The notes under the pieces: model-generated
Databases searched by the model: none
What the model saw: only the letters and a program-made list of their open reading frames with translations
Told to the model about the DNA's origin: nothing
Position numbers and translations under genes: made by a program
Source: JBPBQZ01 sp050955105
GTDB taxonomy: Bacteria > Pseudomonadota > Gammaproteobacteria > Burkholderiales > Burkholderiaceae
DNA length: 64,000 nt
Assembly: GCA_050955105.1 (NCBI GenBank)
Contig: JBPBQZ010000056.1
Coordinates: forward strand, 62,001-126,000
Reading direction: 5' to 3'
Part shown: in pieces, positions 8,602 through 19,000 of the stretch
Numbering within the stretch: position 1 is the stretch's first letter
Layout of the letters: every line of letters begins with the position of its first letter

Positions 8602-9501
8602 CTAGCGCTCGTCCGACGCACGCTGATGATGCAGGACGCGATACAAGGAATCGAGCACGCTGCTGATCGGCATGGCGCTACCCGTGGCGCGCCCGAGATC
8701 CAGCCCTATCCCGAAATCCTTCAGCAAGATGCCGAGTCGTCCGCGCAAGCGCGCGTCGACATCGCCGTCATAGAGTTTGATCAAGCCGTTGATCAGCGCG
8801 GTGATGCCGCGTTCCTCGCCTAGCGAGGTTGCACGCGCGTATTCGCGCAGCATATTGGAGTCGGCCAAGCCGCCGGCCCAGGCCTCGGGCAGGCGTTTGA
8901 TGTCGAGCCCGAAATGCGCGCCGAGGCTGACCGCTTCGGCGATCGCCCCCATCGTCGCAAAATTCACCACCTGGTTGCATGCCTTGGTGGCTTGTCCGCA
9001 GCCGGTCGGGCCCATGTGAGTGATGTGATTCGAATAGGTCTTGATGACCGGACTGGCCAATTCGAGATCGGCGGCATCGCCGCCAGCCATCGCCGCCAAA
9101 GTGCCGGCGCGTGCGCCCACCGGGCCGCCAGACACCGGCACGTCGAGCCAGTGGATACCCGTGGCGGTGCGCAGCTGCTCGGCAAATTGCTGCGTGCGCA
9201 CTGGGTGAATGGTGGAGTTGTCGACCAGCACCTTGACGCGCCCGGCGCCGGCGGCGACGCCCTCCGGCCCGAATACCACCGCTTCGACCGCCTCGGCATT
9301 TGTCAGGCATAGGCAAACGATATCGCAACGACGCGCGAGGTCGGCTGCCGAGGCGGCCGCGACGGCGCCTGCCGCCACGAGCGGCGCCATTTTTTTAGGG
9401 GAGCGGTTCCACACCAGCAGCTCGAAACCGCCGCCGCGAATGCGCTCGGCCATCGGCGCACCGATGTCGCCCAGCCCTATATATCCGACTGTGAGATCCA
9501 T
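8602..9501 (-). CDS. NAD(P)-dependent beta-hydroxyacid dehydrogenase (3-hydroxyisobutyrate dehydrogenase family)
   Basis: The 299-residue protein has the Rossmann motif GYIGLGDIGAPMAER at its start, the substrate-binding DVPVSGGPVGARAGTLAAM segment and the catalytic-lysine region GCGQATKACNQVV. These are the three signatures of the family that oxidises 3-hydroxyisobutyrate, tartronate semialdehyde and related acids. I start at ATG 9501 because the upstream ATG at 9522 only adds MPKETNS before the Rossmann strand. Family length is about 290-300. Specificity is not determined. Confidence 0.85.
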   Translation of the reverse strand: MDLTVGYIGLGDIGAPMAERIRGGGFELLVWNRSPKKMAPLVAAGAVAAASAADLARRCDIVCLCLTNAEAVEAVVFGPEGVAAGAGRVKVLVDNSTIHPVRTQQFAEQLRTATGIHWLDVPVSGGPVGARAGTLAAMAGGDAADLELASPVIKTYSNHITHMGPTGCGQATKACNQVVNFATMGAIAEAVSLGAHFGLDIKRLPEAWAGGLADSNMLREYARATSLGEERGITALINGLIKLYDGDVDARLRGRLGILLKDFGIGLDLGRATGSAMPISSVLDSLYRVLHHQRASDER

Positions 9502-9713
9502 GCTGTTTGTCTCCTTTGGCACGGCTGAGGCATGCCGGCTGCGTTATCTTGTTATTCGAAGGGCGGGTAATTCCCCAGGCTAGGTGGTCCGCGCGGACGT
9601 CATCCCGCCAGCAGCCAATGTAATGGAAAACGCCAAGCGATGGCACGATCGTCGAAGCGCGCCGGTTCATCTCGTTATACTTGACGTTCCAAATTCGAAC
9701 CATCGGGTAAGCC

Positions 9714-10475
9714 ATGCAAGACATCTCCCGCGTCGATACCGAACGCCATGGTCATGTGCTCGTCATCACCTTGCAACGCGAGCACAAGCGCAATGCGGTC
9801 GACCGCGCGCTTGCCGATGCGCTCGATGCCGCGCTGAATCAGCTCGACGATGACGCGAGCTTGCGCGCCGGCGTGCTGTACGGCGGCAACAAGGTGTTTT
9901 GTGCCGGCAGTGACCTTGCGTCGCGCGGCGACTATGTCACCGAACGCGGCGGCGAATACGGCGTGATCAGGCGCCGTCGCACCAAGCCACTGGTGGCCGC
10001 CGTGGAAGGCATGGCGCTGGGCGGCGGCATGGAAATCGTGCTGGCTTGTGACATGGTGGTGGCCGCGACGAACGCCAGCTTCGGTCTGCCCGAAGTGAAG
10101 CGCGGCGTGCTGCCGACCTGCGGTGCGCTGTTCCGCGCGCTACACGCGCTGCCGCCGAACCTGGCGCGCGAGTTGGTGCTGAGCGGACAATCGATCGATG
10201 CACAACGCGCCTATGCGCTCGGCCTCGTGAACCACCTGGTGCCGGCCACCGAAGCACTGGCGCGCGCCGTGGCGCTGGCTCAACAGATTGCCGAGAACGC
10301 ACCACTTTCGGTACAGGCCTGCCTGGGAGCGATGAATGGTTTGCTGGCTGGCGACGATGCCGCCGGCTGGCAGGCGACTACCGATGCGATCGCGGTGATC
10401 CACGGTAGCGAAGATGTGCAGGAAGGCATTCGCGCGTTTTTTGAGAAACGCCCACCGGTTTGGAGCGGGCGTTGA
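9714..10475 (+). CDS. enoyl-CoA hydratase/isomerase (crotonase) family protein
   Basis: The 253-residue crotonase-fold protein has the HRNAVDRALADAL-like N-terminal helix. The oxyanion-hole segments are FCAGSDLASRG and AVEGMALGGGMEIVLACD, and GLPEVKRGVLP carries the acid/base glutamate region. It would hydrate, isomerise or hydrolyse an acyl-CoA. It is transcribed divergently from the hydroxyacid dehydrogenase across a 212-bp gap that contains a TATACT-type -10 candidate near 9675. Confidence 0.85.
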   Translation: MQDISRVDTERHGHVLVITLQREHKRNAVDRALADALDAALNQLDDDASLRAGVLYGGNKVFCAGSDLASRGDYVTERGGEYGVIRRRRTKPLVAAVEGMALGGGMEIVLACDMVVAATNASFGLPEVKRGVLPTCGALFRALHALPPNLARELVLSGQSIDAQRAYALGLVNHLVPATEALARAVALAQQIAENAPLSVQACLGAMNGLLAGDDAAGWQATTDAIAVIHGSEDVQEGIRAFFEKRPPVWSGR

Positions 10476-10590
10476 AGCGGCGCTGCTGCTGAGAGATGTC
10501 GCACGCCGCCGGCCGCCGTGGCGCTGCTCATCTCAATATCGAGTCAATTGAGTTAAGGTACCGCTTTCATAACATTCACCGGAGCCAGCC

Positions 10591-10944
10591 ATGGTCGTCG
10601 AAGAGCGCATGTACGTGTTGCACACCCATACCAAACTCAAGGAATACATGCACTACTACGAGACCTTGGGGCTCCCGGTACAGCGCGAGATACTGGGTGG
10701 CTTCATGGGCTACTTCCTCACTGAGTTCGGCACCCAGAACCAGTTGATCCATATGTGGGCCTATGCGGATCTCGACGATCGTCGCCGGCGTCGCGCGCTG
10801 TTGGCGGAGAACGCGCAATGGCAGCAATGCCTGGAACATATTCGTCCGATGATCATGACGATGGAAAACCGCATCATGTATCCGACGGCCTTCTCGCCCT
10901 TGCCCGGCGCGCTGTTTCCGGCGAAAGGCACGGCCACGGCCTGA
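10591..10944 (+). CDS. NIPSNAP-family protein
   Basis: The 117-residue protein has the NIPSNAP ferredoxin-like fold. It starts with a strand reading VEERMYVLHTHTKLKEYM, has a central FLTEFGTQNQLIHMWAYADLDDR segment, and then an arginine-rich helix. Bacterial NIPSNAP genes recur in aromatic and CoA-ester catabolic clusters, but their reaction is not established. A CCGGAG ribosome-binding site lies eight bases before the ATG. It follows the crotonase gene by 115 bp on the same strand. Confidence 0.8.
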   Translation: MVVEERMYVLHTHTKLKEYMHYYETLGLPVQREILGGFMGYFLTEFGTQNQLIHMWAYADLDDRRRRRALLAENAQWQQCLEHIRPMIMTMENRIMYPTAFSPLPGALFPAKGTATA

Positions 10945-11001
10945 GCGCCCATGCGCTTCTCCGCACATGGCGGGCTTTCTGAGCGTCGACACCATTACCC
11001 G

Positions 11002-11033
11002 CGCCGGCCTGGGTGCGTTCCAGTAGGCCGGCG
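11002..11033. terminator. candidate hairpin between convergent genes
   Basis: A 9-bp perfect inverted repeat CGCCGGCCT / AGGCCGGCG with a 14-base loop lies between the NIPSNAP gene and the convergent metallopeptidase gene. No T-run follows, so its role as a terminator is only plausible. Confidence 0.35.
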
Positions 11034-11067
11034 ATTCCTTGGCCCGTTCAGACGCCTCCTTGTACCG

Positions 11068-12147
11068 TTACTGACTCTGCAATGAACCCTCCGCCGCCTC
11101 CTGCACACTACGATGCACAAAGCGCAGCTTATCGATAACCGTCGGCGCCAACGTGAAGGGATAGCCATCCGGCATGCCAAGGCTACGGTTCAAACTATTC
11201 AAGACGTAGGTCAGCGGAAACCAGCGTTCGATCATGCGTTCGAACGACGTCGCTTCAAGCTCGGTATTGTCAGGCTGCATCACCGGCTCTTGCGCCTTGC
11301 CCGGCAACAGCGCTAACCCGCAGGCTTCGGCGGTTTCCAGCGCATCCACCATATGCAGGTAATGCGCCCAGGTTTCCGCCCAATCTTCCCAAGGGTGCGA
11401 GGTGGCGTAGGCGCTGATGAAATTGTCTTCCCACTGCGGCGGCGGACCATTCTCATAGTGGCGCTTCAGGCTCTCGCCATAATCGGCACGCTCATCGCCG
11501 AAGCGCTGCCGGAACCGCTCGAGCCACGCGTGCGAACGCTCGAAACGCATGAAATAGTAGTGACCTATTTCATGCCGGAAATGACCAAGCAAGGTGCGGT
11601 AAGGCTCGTTCATCTGCTCGCGGATCTTCTCCCGTCGCGCATCGTCGGCCTCGGCCACGTTGAGCGTGATCAGGCCGTTGTCGTGCCCAGTCTTGACCGG
11701 CTCGCCGCCCGGCATCTGTTGCAGAAATTCGAACGCGAGCCCTTCCTCCGGATCTTGTTCGCGCGAATCGTAACCCACGCGCAACGTCGCCAGCGTATAG
11801 AGCAGGCGGCGCTTGGCCAGTTCCAGCTTGTACCAATATTGCCGGCTCTGGTCGTTGAGCAAGGCCGGAATGATGTGAGTCAATTGGCATGAGCTGCACA
11901 GTGTGTTCGGCTGCTCTGCCGGAATCATCCAGTTGCAGACGTTTTCCACCGCATAGTTTTGGCACATCCGATAGTCGCGGCCCTGCGCCCGCGGGCTCAG
12001 GCTGCGCCAGACGTCATTGCCGACTGCCTCGAAGGTGCTGATGTCCTGGACGTCGCTCAGGTAGCCGAGCATATTGCCGCAGCGCCCGCACACCACATTC
12101 TCAAAAAAGACTTGCTGGCCACAATGGTCGCAATGGAAGGTTTTCAT
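11068..12147 (-). CDS. zinc-ribbon putative metallopeptidase
   Basis: The 359-residue protein begins with a zinc ribbon (CDHCGQ ... CGRCG, residues about 6-23). Another cysteine pair follows (CSSCQ). The zincin-like catalytic motif is HEIGHYY, near residue 190 by estimate, followed by conserved ETWAHYLHMVDALETA. This is the family annotated as putative zinc-binding peptidase, often found beside transglutaminase/ATP-grasp loci as here. I use the ATG at 12147; the longer frame to 12261 only adds an arginine-rich stretch unlike the family. The natural substrate is unknown; processing of the locus's peptide products is a guess from context. Confidence 0.82.
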   Translation of the reverse strand: MKTFHCDHCGQQVFFENVVCGRCGNMLGYLSDVQDISTFEAVGNDVWRSLSPRAQGRDYRMCQNYAVENVCNWMIPAEQPNTLCSSCQLTHIIPALLNDQSRQYWYKLELAKRRLLYTLATLRVGYDSREQDPEEGLAFEFLQQMPGGEPVKTGHDNGLITLNVAEADDARREKIREQMNEPYRTLLGHFRHEIGHYYFMRFERSHAWLERFRQRFGDERADYGESLKRHYENGPPPQWEDNFISAYATSHPWEDWAETWAHYLHMVDALETAEACGLALLPGKAQEPVMQPDNTELEATSFERMIERWFPLTYVLNSLNRSLGMPDGYPFTLAPTVIDKLRFVHRSVQEAAEGSLQSQ

Positions 12148-12386
12148 ATGCGACGTCCGATGGGCGAGGTGTTGAACGGATGCGGCTGCGCAGGCGCGCA
12201 GTGCTGTGCACCGATACCTGCGCCGGCAACGTTGGGCGGAAACCACTGTGGAGCGCCGCAAGCGGCGTCACAGGGTCGAAATTGCTCTGTCATGGGTGAA
12301 TTTTTCCTGGGATTGACCAGGCGCCGCAGCGGCCGCAGGGGTCGCGCTTCGCCAAACAAGGCGGTGGCGCAAGTTCCGTACCTTGT

Positions 12387-13313
12387 TCAGGTCAGCGGCA
12401 GTTCGTCCAGCGGCAACATTGTCACGCGCACTTCGAGCTCGTGTTTGCCACCGCCCAATATCACGCCGCGCAGCGGGGACACATCGCCGAAATCTCGACC
12501 CCAGCCGACCGTGACGTGCTGACGGTCAGGCAACAAGTTGTTGGTCGGATCGGCGTCGATCCAGAAACCTGCGCCGTCCTGGTCGTCCGAACACCACACC
12601 GAAACCCACGCATGCGAAGCGTCGGCGCCGATCAGGCGGGTTTTGCCCGGTGGCGGCGTCGTCAGGATGTAGCCGCTGACGTAGCGCGCGGCCAGTCCGA
12701 GCGAACGCAGGCAGGAAATCATCAGATGTGCAAAATCCTGGCAAACGCCGCGGCGCTTCGCCAACACTTCCGTGACCGGCGTAGCCACCGTCGTCGCCTT
12801 CGGATCGAACACCAGGTCGCGATACAACTGCGTGGTCAATGCCCGCACGCAGTCGAGCAGCGGCGCGCCCGGTGGAAAGCAGGGTGCCGCATAGGCGGCG
12901 AATTCGTGCTTGATGCGGCCATACGGCGATTCGAAGCGATAGCGCGCCGCCGCCAGCAGCGCGGCATCGGGGCGACGGCCGGCGCGATAGGCAAAGTTGG
13001 CGCGGATGGTTTCCCACGGCGGCGTGAACACCGTGCCGCCCCGGCCCCACGAGTGGCCGAGCACGTCGACGGTGGTCTCCGCACATACCCGCAGCATTTC
13101 ATGCGGCGTCTCGAAAGCCAGCAGCGTGACCGGATTACCGAAGGCGTCGGTGCGCAACTGCCGTAGCGTGGGGCGCGGCTCGATCTCGAGTCGATGCGAG
13201 ATGCAGCGCTGCCAGGCGACCTCGCGCGGCGTCAGGTGCACCTGCTGGCGCGATAGCGAGACGGGCGCGCCATAGCTATACTCGGTGTCGTGGATGATGC
13301 GATAGCGTGCGAT
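12387..13313 (-). CDS. transglutaminase-like cysteine protease-fold protein with a probable ATC start
   Basis: This is a bacterial transglutaminase-like protein. The N-terminal domain begins ARYRIIHDTEYSYGAPVSLS, and the papain-like core has RRGVCQDFAHLM (catalytic Cys), DASHAWVSVW (His) and DADPTNN (Asp). An N-terminal domain starting at RYRIIHDTEYSYG is normal for the family, but no ATG, GTG or TTG precedes it in frame back to the TGA at 13335-13337. The first usual start codon, GTG 13241, would delete that conserved strand. A GGAGAG sequence stands five bases before an in-frame ATC at 13313, exactly where a start belongs. I therefore annotate 308 residues from ATC; a sequencing error or weak expression from GTG 13241 is possible. 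Confidence 0.75.
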   Translation of the reverse strand: MARYRIIHDTEYSYGAPVSLSRQQVHLTPREVAWQRCISHRLEIEPRPTLRQLRTDAFGNPVTLLAFETPHEMLRVCAETTVDVLGHSWGRGGTVFTPPWETIRANFAYRAGRRPDAALLAAARYRFESPYGRIKHEFAAYAAPCFPPGAPLLDCVRALTTQLYRDLVFDPKATTVATPVTEVLAKRRGVCQDFAHLMISCLRSLGLAARYVSGYILTTPPPGKTRLIGADASHAWVSVWCSDDQDGAGFWIDADPTNNLLPDRQHVTVGWGRDFGDVSPLRGVILGGGKHELEVRVTMLPLDELPLT

Positions 13314-13334
13314 GTCAGCTCTCCGTGCGCGGCG

Positions 13335-16007
13335 TCAGGCCGCCAGTGTCTGACGGCTGACGTCGTCGACATGGCTGAAGTGGCGCATTGCCAGCCGGTC
13401 GCACAGCGCCCAGGCCGCATCGGCGGTTTCGTCGAGCAGCGCGGCCAGCGCCAGGCAGCCGGCGTGCTGGTCGTGTTCCAGACGCGCCAGATCGAAGCTG
13501 CGAAGTTGTTGCAGCAGGCCGGGCAAGGCGCCGCTCGCGTCGGCGCGATCCAGGTCCAGACCATCCGATAGTTGATCGAGATAAGTAATCAACTGCACCA
13601 GTTGGAATGCCACGCCGTGCGGATTGGTATCGTCGAAAACGATCAGGTCGAGCACCGGCAGCAATTGCGGTTGCGCGCGATAGCGGCTGCGATAGGTGAT
13701 GATGCTGTCGGCCACTTCCAGCAGCCAGTCGAGACTGCCCCAGGCGGGCAGCGGCGCTTGTTGCAGGAAATGCGCGAAGCTGGTCGACAGGAACGCCAGC
13801 CGTTCGGCATGGCGGCCGATTACCAGGAAGCGCCAACCGTGGTCGCGCGTCATGCAATCCATCGCGAAACCCGCCATCGACGCGCAGAAGATCAGCATGC
13901 GGTCGAGGAAGGCCAGCGCCTCGGCGGGGCTGGTCAGCGCGGCGGCGGGCGCTGGGGGAGTTGCCTCGGGTCCTGCGGGTCCTGCGGGTCCTGCGGGCGC
14001 GGGCGGTGTCGGGCTCGCGGGCGCTACCGCAGCCGCCATGGCCTGCACGTCGCCGCTGTCGAAATCACCGGTATCGCCGTCGCCCACCCCGCTGCGCGGC
14101 TCGACCACGACGGCCGCCGCCTCGGTGGCGAACGGCGGATGGATCTGGTTCAACGCCAACCAATTATCCAGCGACAAACGTTCACGCACCTGCGTCGCGG
14201 TCCACAACAGACGACGCAGGTTGGCGGCCAGACTGGTGGGCTCGTCGGCATCGGCAATCGCCGTCAGCAGCAGCGGCTCGACGGGCGGCGCCGGCTCGTC
14301 TTCTTCCAGTTCCGGCAGCAGCGCCAGCCAGCGGCACAAAGCCAGCGCCGCCTCGCGTGCCTGCAGCGCGCCTGGGCTGGCATCGTCGAAACGCGCCAGC
14401 GCCACGCGCAACAGCCGCGCGGTATCGTCGCAACGCGTGGTGTAGCGCCCGAACCAGAACAGGTTCTCGACCACGCGCGACGATAAGTTCGAGCTGCTGC
14501 GCAACAGGTCGCGCGACGTCACCGTCAGCTTCAACAGGCTGAAGGTGCTGACCGGCGCCTCCGACAGCACCCAGGTGTCTTTGCTGCTGCCGCCGCGCTG
14601 CATCGACAGCAATTGGCCGCTGGGCGAGCCGGATACGCGGCTCAATCCGCCCGGCATCACCATATAGCCGCCATCGGGGGTTGCCGCCGCATACAGCCGC
14701 AAGCCCACCGAATGCCCTGCCAAGCGATGGTCGGGCCGATCGGCCACCACTGGCGCCTGCGATACGTGAATCAATTCTTGTGCAACGAAAGCGCGCGGCT
14801 GCTTGCGCATGCTTTCGATCAAGGCCTCACGTGCAGCGCCCTGCACTTCGCGTCCCAGCACGGCGGCGCGGCTGGTCGACGGATAGGTCGGCTTGACCAC
14901 CATTTCGTCGAGATGTGCGATCACATACTCGAGCGCCGGCGCCTCGCCGCACCACCAGGTGGCGACCGACGGCAGCGCCAGCGGTTCGCCCAATAAATGC
15001 TCGCAGATGGCGGGCAGAAAACCCAAAATCGAGCCCGACTCCACCAGCCCGCTGCCCAGCGCATTGGCAATCAGCACGCGACCGGCGCGCGCCGCCTGCA
15101 GCAGGCCCGGCACGCCGAGCGTCGAATCGCCGCGCAACTCGAGCGGGTCGCAATAATCGTCGTCCATGCGGCGCAAGATCGCATGCACGCGCTGCAGGCC
15201 GGTCAGGGTTTTGAGATAGACGGTTTCGCCGCGCACCGTCAGGTCTTGCCCTTCCACCAGCGGCAGGCCCAGGTAGCGCGCCAGGTAGGCGTGTTCGAAA
15301 TAGGTTTCGCTATAAGGCCCGGGCGTCAGCAGCACGATCAGCGGCGTGGCGCCGTCGCGCGGCGCGAAAAACTCCAGGCTTTCGCGCACCGTGCGAAAGA
15401 AATTCGCCAGATGTTCGATCTTCAGGCCCTGGAATAGCTCGGGAAATACGCGCGAGACGATCAGCCGGTTTTCCAGCGCATAACCGGCCCCCGACGGCGC
15501 CTGCGTCCGATCGGCGATGGCCCACCAGCGGCCATCGGGCGAACGCGCCACGTCGACCGCGTAGAAATGCAGGAAGCGGCCGTGCGGCGGCACCAGGCCC
15601 TCGCACGGCCACAAGAAATCGGGATGCCCGTACAACATGCCCGGCGGCAGCAGCCCCGCGGCCAGCAGCGTCTGCGGGCCGTACAGATCGGCCAGCATGC
15701 GGTCGAGCAGCCGCGCGCGCTGCGCCACCGCGCGCGCCAGTTGCTGATATTCGTCGGCTGGCAGCACCAGCGGCAATGGGTCGAGCTGCCAGGGCCGCTC
15801 GCTGGCTTGCGGCGACGTATAGAGATTGTAGGTAACGCCGTTTTCAAGGATCTGCCGGCGCACGAACTCCACGCGCTGCTGCATCTGGCCAGCGCTGCCG
15901 AGCTTCAGCTGCTCGACCAGCGCGCGCCAGTGCGCGCGCACGACGCCATGCTGGTCGAGCATCTCGTCGTAACGGTCGTCACCTGAAGGGTAATCGCTGA
16001 GCAGCAC
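13335..16007 (-). CDS. fused circularly permuted ATP-grasp and alpha-E protein
   Basis: The 890-residue protein carries a circularly permuted type-2 ATP-grasp domain (about residues 1-490; GVTYNLYTSPQ, DPLPLVLPADEY, ENRLIVSRVFPELFQ, VVKPTYPSTSRAAVLGRE). A C-terminal alpha-E helical domain follows (DLLRSSSNLSSRVVENLFWFGRYTTR and later). ATP-grasp enzymes of this type are predicted to ligate amino acids or peptides; alpha-E always occurs with them and has no proven reaction. Inside the alpha-E domain, about residues 630-693 are a Pro/Ala/Gly-rich low-complexity insertion with PAGPAGPAGPE repeats. The gene sits between two transglutaminase genes. In some genomes the two domains are separate genes. 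Confidence 0.87.
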   Translation of the reverse strand: MLLSDYPSGDDRYDEMLDQHGVVRAHWRALVEQLKLGSAGQMQQRVEFVRRQILENGVTYNLYTSPQASERPWQLDPLPLVLPADEYQQLARAVAQRARLLDRMLADLYGPQTLLAAGLLPPGMLYGHPDFLWPCEGLVPPHGRFLHFYAVDVARSPDGRWWAIADRTQAPSGAGYALENRLIVSRVFPELFQGLKIEHLANFFRTVRESLEFFAPRDGATPLIVLLTPGPYSETYFEHAYLARYLGLPLVEGQDLTVRGETVYLKTLTGLQRVHAILRRMDDDYCDPLELRGDSTLGVPGLLQAARAGRVLIANALGSGLVESGSILGFLPAICEHLLGEPLALPSVATWWCGEAPALEYVIAHLDEMVVKPTYPSTSRAAVLGREVQGAAREALIESMRKQPRAFVAQELIHVSQAPVVADRPDHRLAGHSVGLRLYAAATPDGGYMVMPGGLSRVSGSPSGQLLSMQRGGSSKDTWVLSEAPVSTFSLLKLTVTSRDLLRSSSNLSSRVVENLFWFGRYTTRCDDTARLLRVALARFDDASPGALQAREAALALCRWLALLPELEEDEPAPPVEPLLLTAIADADEPTSLAANLRRLLWTATQVRERLSLDNWLALNQIHPPFATEAAAVVVEPRSGVGDGDTGDFDSGDVQAMAAAVAPASPTPPAPAGPAGPAGPEATPPAPAAALTSPAEALAFLDRMLIFCASMAGFAMDCMTRDHGWRFLVIGRHAERLAFLSTSFAHFLQQAPLPAWGSLDWLLEVADSIITYRSRYRAQPQLLPVLDLIVFDDTNPHGVAFQLVQLITYLDQLSDGLDLDRADASGALPGLLQQLRSFDLARLEHDQHAGCLALAALLDETADAAWALCDRLAMRHFSHVDDVSRQTLAA

Positions 16008-16042
16008 GCTAAATATCGGTCGGTCGGGGCGGGGATTGGATT

Positions 16043-19000
16043 CTACCGCCGAAGGTCGAGCGTGTATGGAAAGTTGGGATTCGGCTCGAGCGGCGGCACC
16101 ACCATGGCACCGGCTGTATGACCCATGCGAAAGAAGCGCGCCAGCCGCCGGCTCTCGGCTTCATACGAATTCACCGGGAAGTGCTCATAACTGCGGCCGC
16201 CCGGATGCGTCACGTGATACTGGCAGCCGCCCATGCTGCGTGACATCCAGGTATCGAGCAGGTCGAACACCAGCGGCGCATGCGGCGGAATCGTCGGATG
16301 CAGGCAGTTGGGCGGTTGCCAAGCCCGATAGCGCACGCCAGCGACGAACTCACCGACCTCGCCGGTGGGCGCCAGCGGTACGCGGCGACCGTTGCAAGTC
16401 AGGACGTAACGATCGCTCGTCATGCCGCGCACCTTTACTTGCAGGCGCTCGACTGATGAATCGACGTAGCGCACCGCACCGCCTGCCGCGCCCTCTTCGC
16501 CCAGCACATGCCAGGGTTCCAGCGCATGCCGCAGCTCCACGTCGATGCCTGCGGCGGCGAAATCGCCGTATTTTGGGAAACGGAATTCGAAGTGCGGCGC
16601 GAACCAGGCCGGGTCGATCGGATAGCCGGCGTTGGCCGTCTCCTCCAGCACATCGTTGAAATCAACTTTCGCGAAATGCGGCAGCAGGAAGCGATCGTGC
16701 AGTGCCGTGCCCCAGCGCACCAGCGTCTGCGGTTGGTAGGGCTGTTTCCAAAAGCGCGCGACCAGCGCTCGCAGCAACAACTGCTGCGCCAACGACATGC
16801 GTGCATGCGGCGGCATCTCGAAAGCACGCATCTCCAGCAGGCCGAGCCGGCCCGTGGCGCCGTCCGGCGAATACAGCTTATCGATACAGAACTCGGCGCG
16901 GTGCGTATTGCCGGTCACGTCGATCAGCAAGTTGCGCAGCAGACGGTCGACCAGCCATGGTGCTACCTCGGTACCCGGCGGCGGCAGTTGCGCGAACGCT
17001 ATCTCCAATTCATAGACCGAGTCGTTGCGTGCCTCGTCGATGCGCGGCGCCTGGCTGGTGGGACCGATGAACAAGCCGGAAAACAGGAACGACAGCGACG
17101 GGTGGTTGTGCCAATACGAGATAAGGCTGCGCAGCAGATCGGGGCGCCGCAGAAACGGCGAATCGGTCGGGCTGGCCGCGCCGAGCGTAAAGTGGTTGCC
17201 GCCACCCGTGCCGGTATGGCGGCCGTCGATCATGAACTTCTCAGTGATCAAACGCGTTTCGTGCGCCGTCTCATAAAGGAACTGGGTGCGCTCGGCCAAG
17301 TCTTGCCAACTGCCGCCGGGATGGATATTGACTTCGATCACGCCCGGGTCGGGCGTTACGCGGAACTGCTGTACACGCGCATCGAACGGCGCTTCGTAAC
17401 CTTCCAGCATCACCGGCACGCCGAACGCCGCGGCGGTTTCCTCGATCGCCGCGACTAATTCGAGATACGCCGCCAGGTCTTCGGTAGGCGGCATGAATAC
17501 ATACAAGGTGCCGTTGCGCGCCTGCGCGCACATCGCGTGGCGCGTGATCCAACGCGCCGACTCGTGCAGCGCGGGCTTCACGTCGGTGGCCGCGCCGGTA
17601 GCGATTTGCGGGCTCGACGTGGCACGCGCGGTCACGCGCCGATGCAATTCGGCCGCCGTCGGCAAGGGCTCCAGCGGCCGCAAGGGATCCGGCTCGATGA
17701 CGTATGGATATTCTTCCGATTTCACCCACGGCAATGAATCGAGCGGCAGCCGATAGCCGATCGACGAATCGCCCGGCACCAGATAGCAGCGCTCGTCCCG
17801 CAGATACCAATAACCCGAGACCCAGGCCTGCTGCTCGTTGCGCATGATCGGCAACACATGCCCGACGGTCGCGCCCAGCCCCTGCTCGAAGGCCTTGCGC
17901 AAGCGCTGACGCTCCAGCGGGTCTTTCAGCCGCGAATCGGCGGGATCGACATTGCCAGGCAGTTGGCGCTCGCGCCAGACGTAGTAAAGCGCGTCTTCAT
18001 AGGCCGGAAATACGTAGTCTTCGGCCAAGCCCAGGCGCGCCGCCACAGCCGCGAGGAAGCGCCCGCCCAGTTCCGCATCGGCGCCGCTGGGCTGGCTTTC
18101 GTCCGCATACAAGGCCGGGTCGAGCCACACCGGTTCGTCGTCGCGCCGCCATAGGCAGTTCATCGACCACCGCGGCAACTGCTCGGATGGATACCACTTG
18201 CCCTGGCCGAAGTGCGCGAGGCCGTTCGGCGCATAACGCTCACGCAAGCGCTGGAACAGGCGCGCCGCCAGCTTGCGCTTGTTCACGCCCAGCGCCGCGG
18301 TGTTCCATTCGGCGCCGTCGGGGTCGTCCATCGACACGAAGGTAGGCTCGCCGCCCATCGTGAGACGCACGTCCAGCGCCTCAAGATCGGCGTCGATGGC
18401 GTGGCCGAGCGCATCGATGGCCTGCCATTGCAGCTCGGTATATGGCTTGGTGACGCGCGGCGCTTCCCACACGCGCGTTACCGTCATCACGTGCTCGAGC
18501 ACGCTTTCGCAGGGGTCGGTGGCGCCGGTGACGGGTGCCGCGGAGCCAGGATCGGGCGTGCAAGCCAGCGGAATATGGCCTTCGCCGGCGAACAGGCCGG
18601 AGGTAGGATCGAGGCCGATCCAGCCAGCACCCGGCAGATATACCTCGCACCATGCGTGCAGATCGGTGAAATCGACCTTGGCCCCCGACGGCCCGTCGAG
18701 CGACTTCACGTCCGGCACCAGTTGTATCAAATAGCCGGAGGCGAAACGCGCGGCCAGTCCCAGATGGCGAAACAGTTGCACCAACAGCCAGGTGGAATCG
18801 CGGCACGAGCCCGAGCGATTGGTGAGCGTCTCGTCTGGCGTCTGCACGCCGGCTTCCATGCGAATCAGGTAGCCGATGTCCTGCTGCACGCGCGTGTTCA
18901 GTGCGACCAGGAAATCCACGCTGCGCATCGGTTCGCGCGGCACCTCCGCCAGATAGGCCTCGAGCAACGGCGTGAGCGGCAGACATTCGAGATACGGTGC

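Noticed and set aside
9587..9598. 12-bp perfect palindrome GTCCGCGCGGAC in the divergent gap
   Set aside because: Short, GC-only and without a nearby regulator gene; chance occurrence is likely in DNA of this composition.
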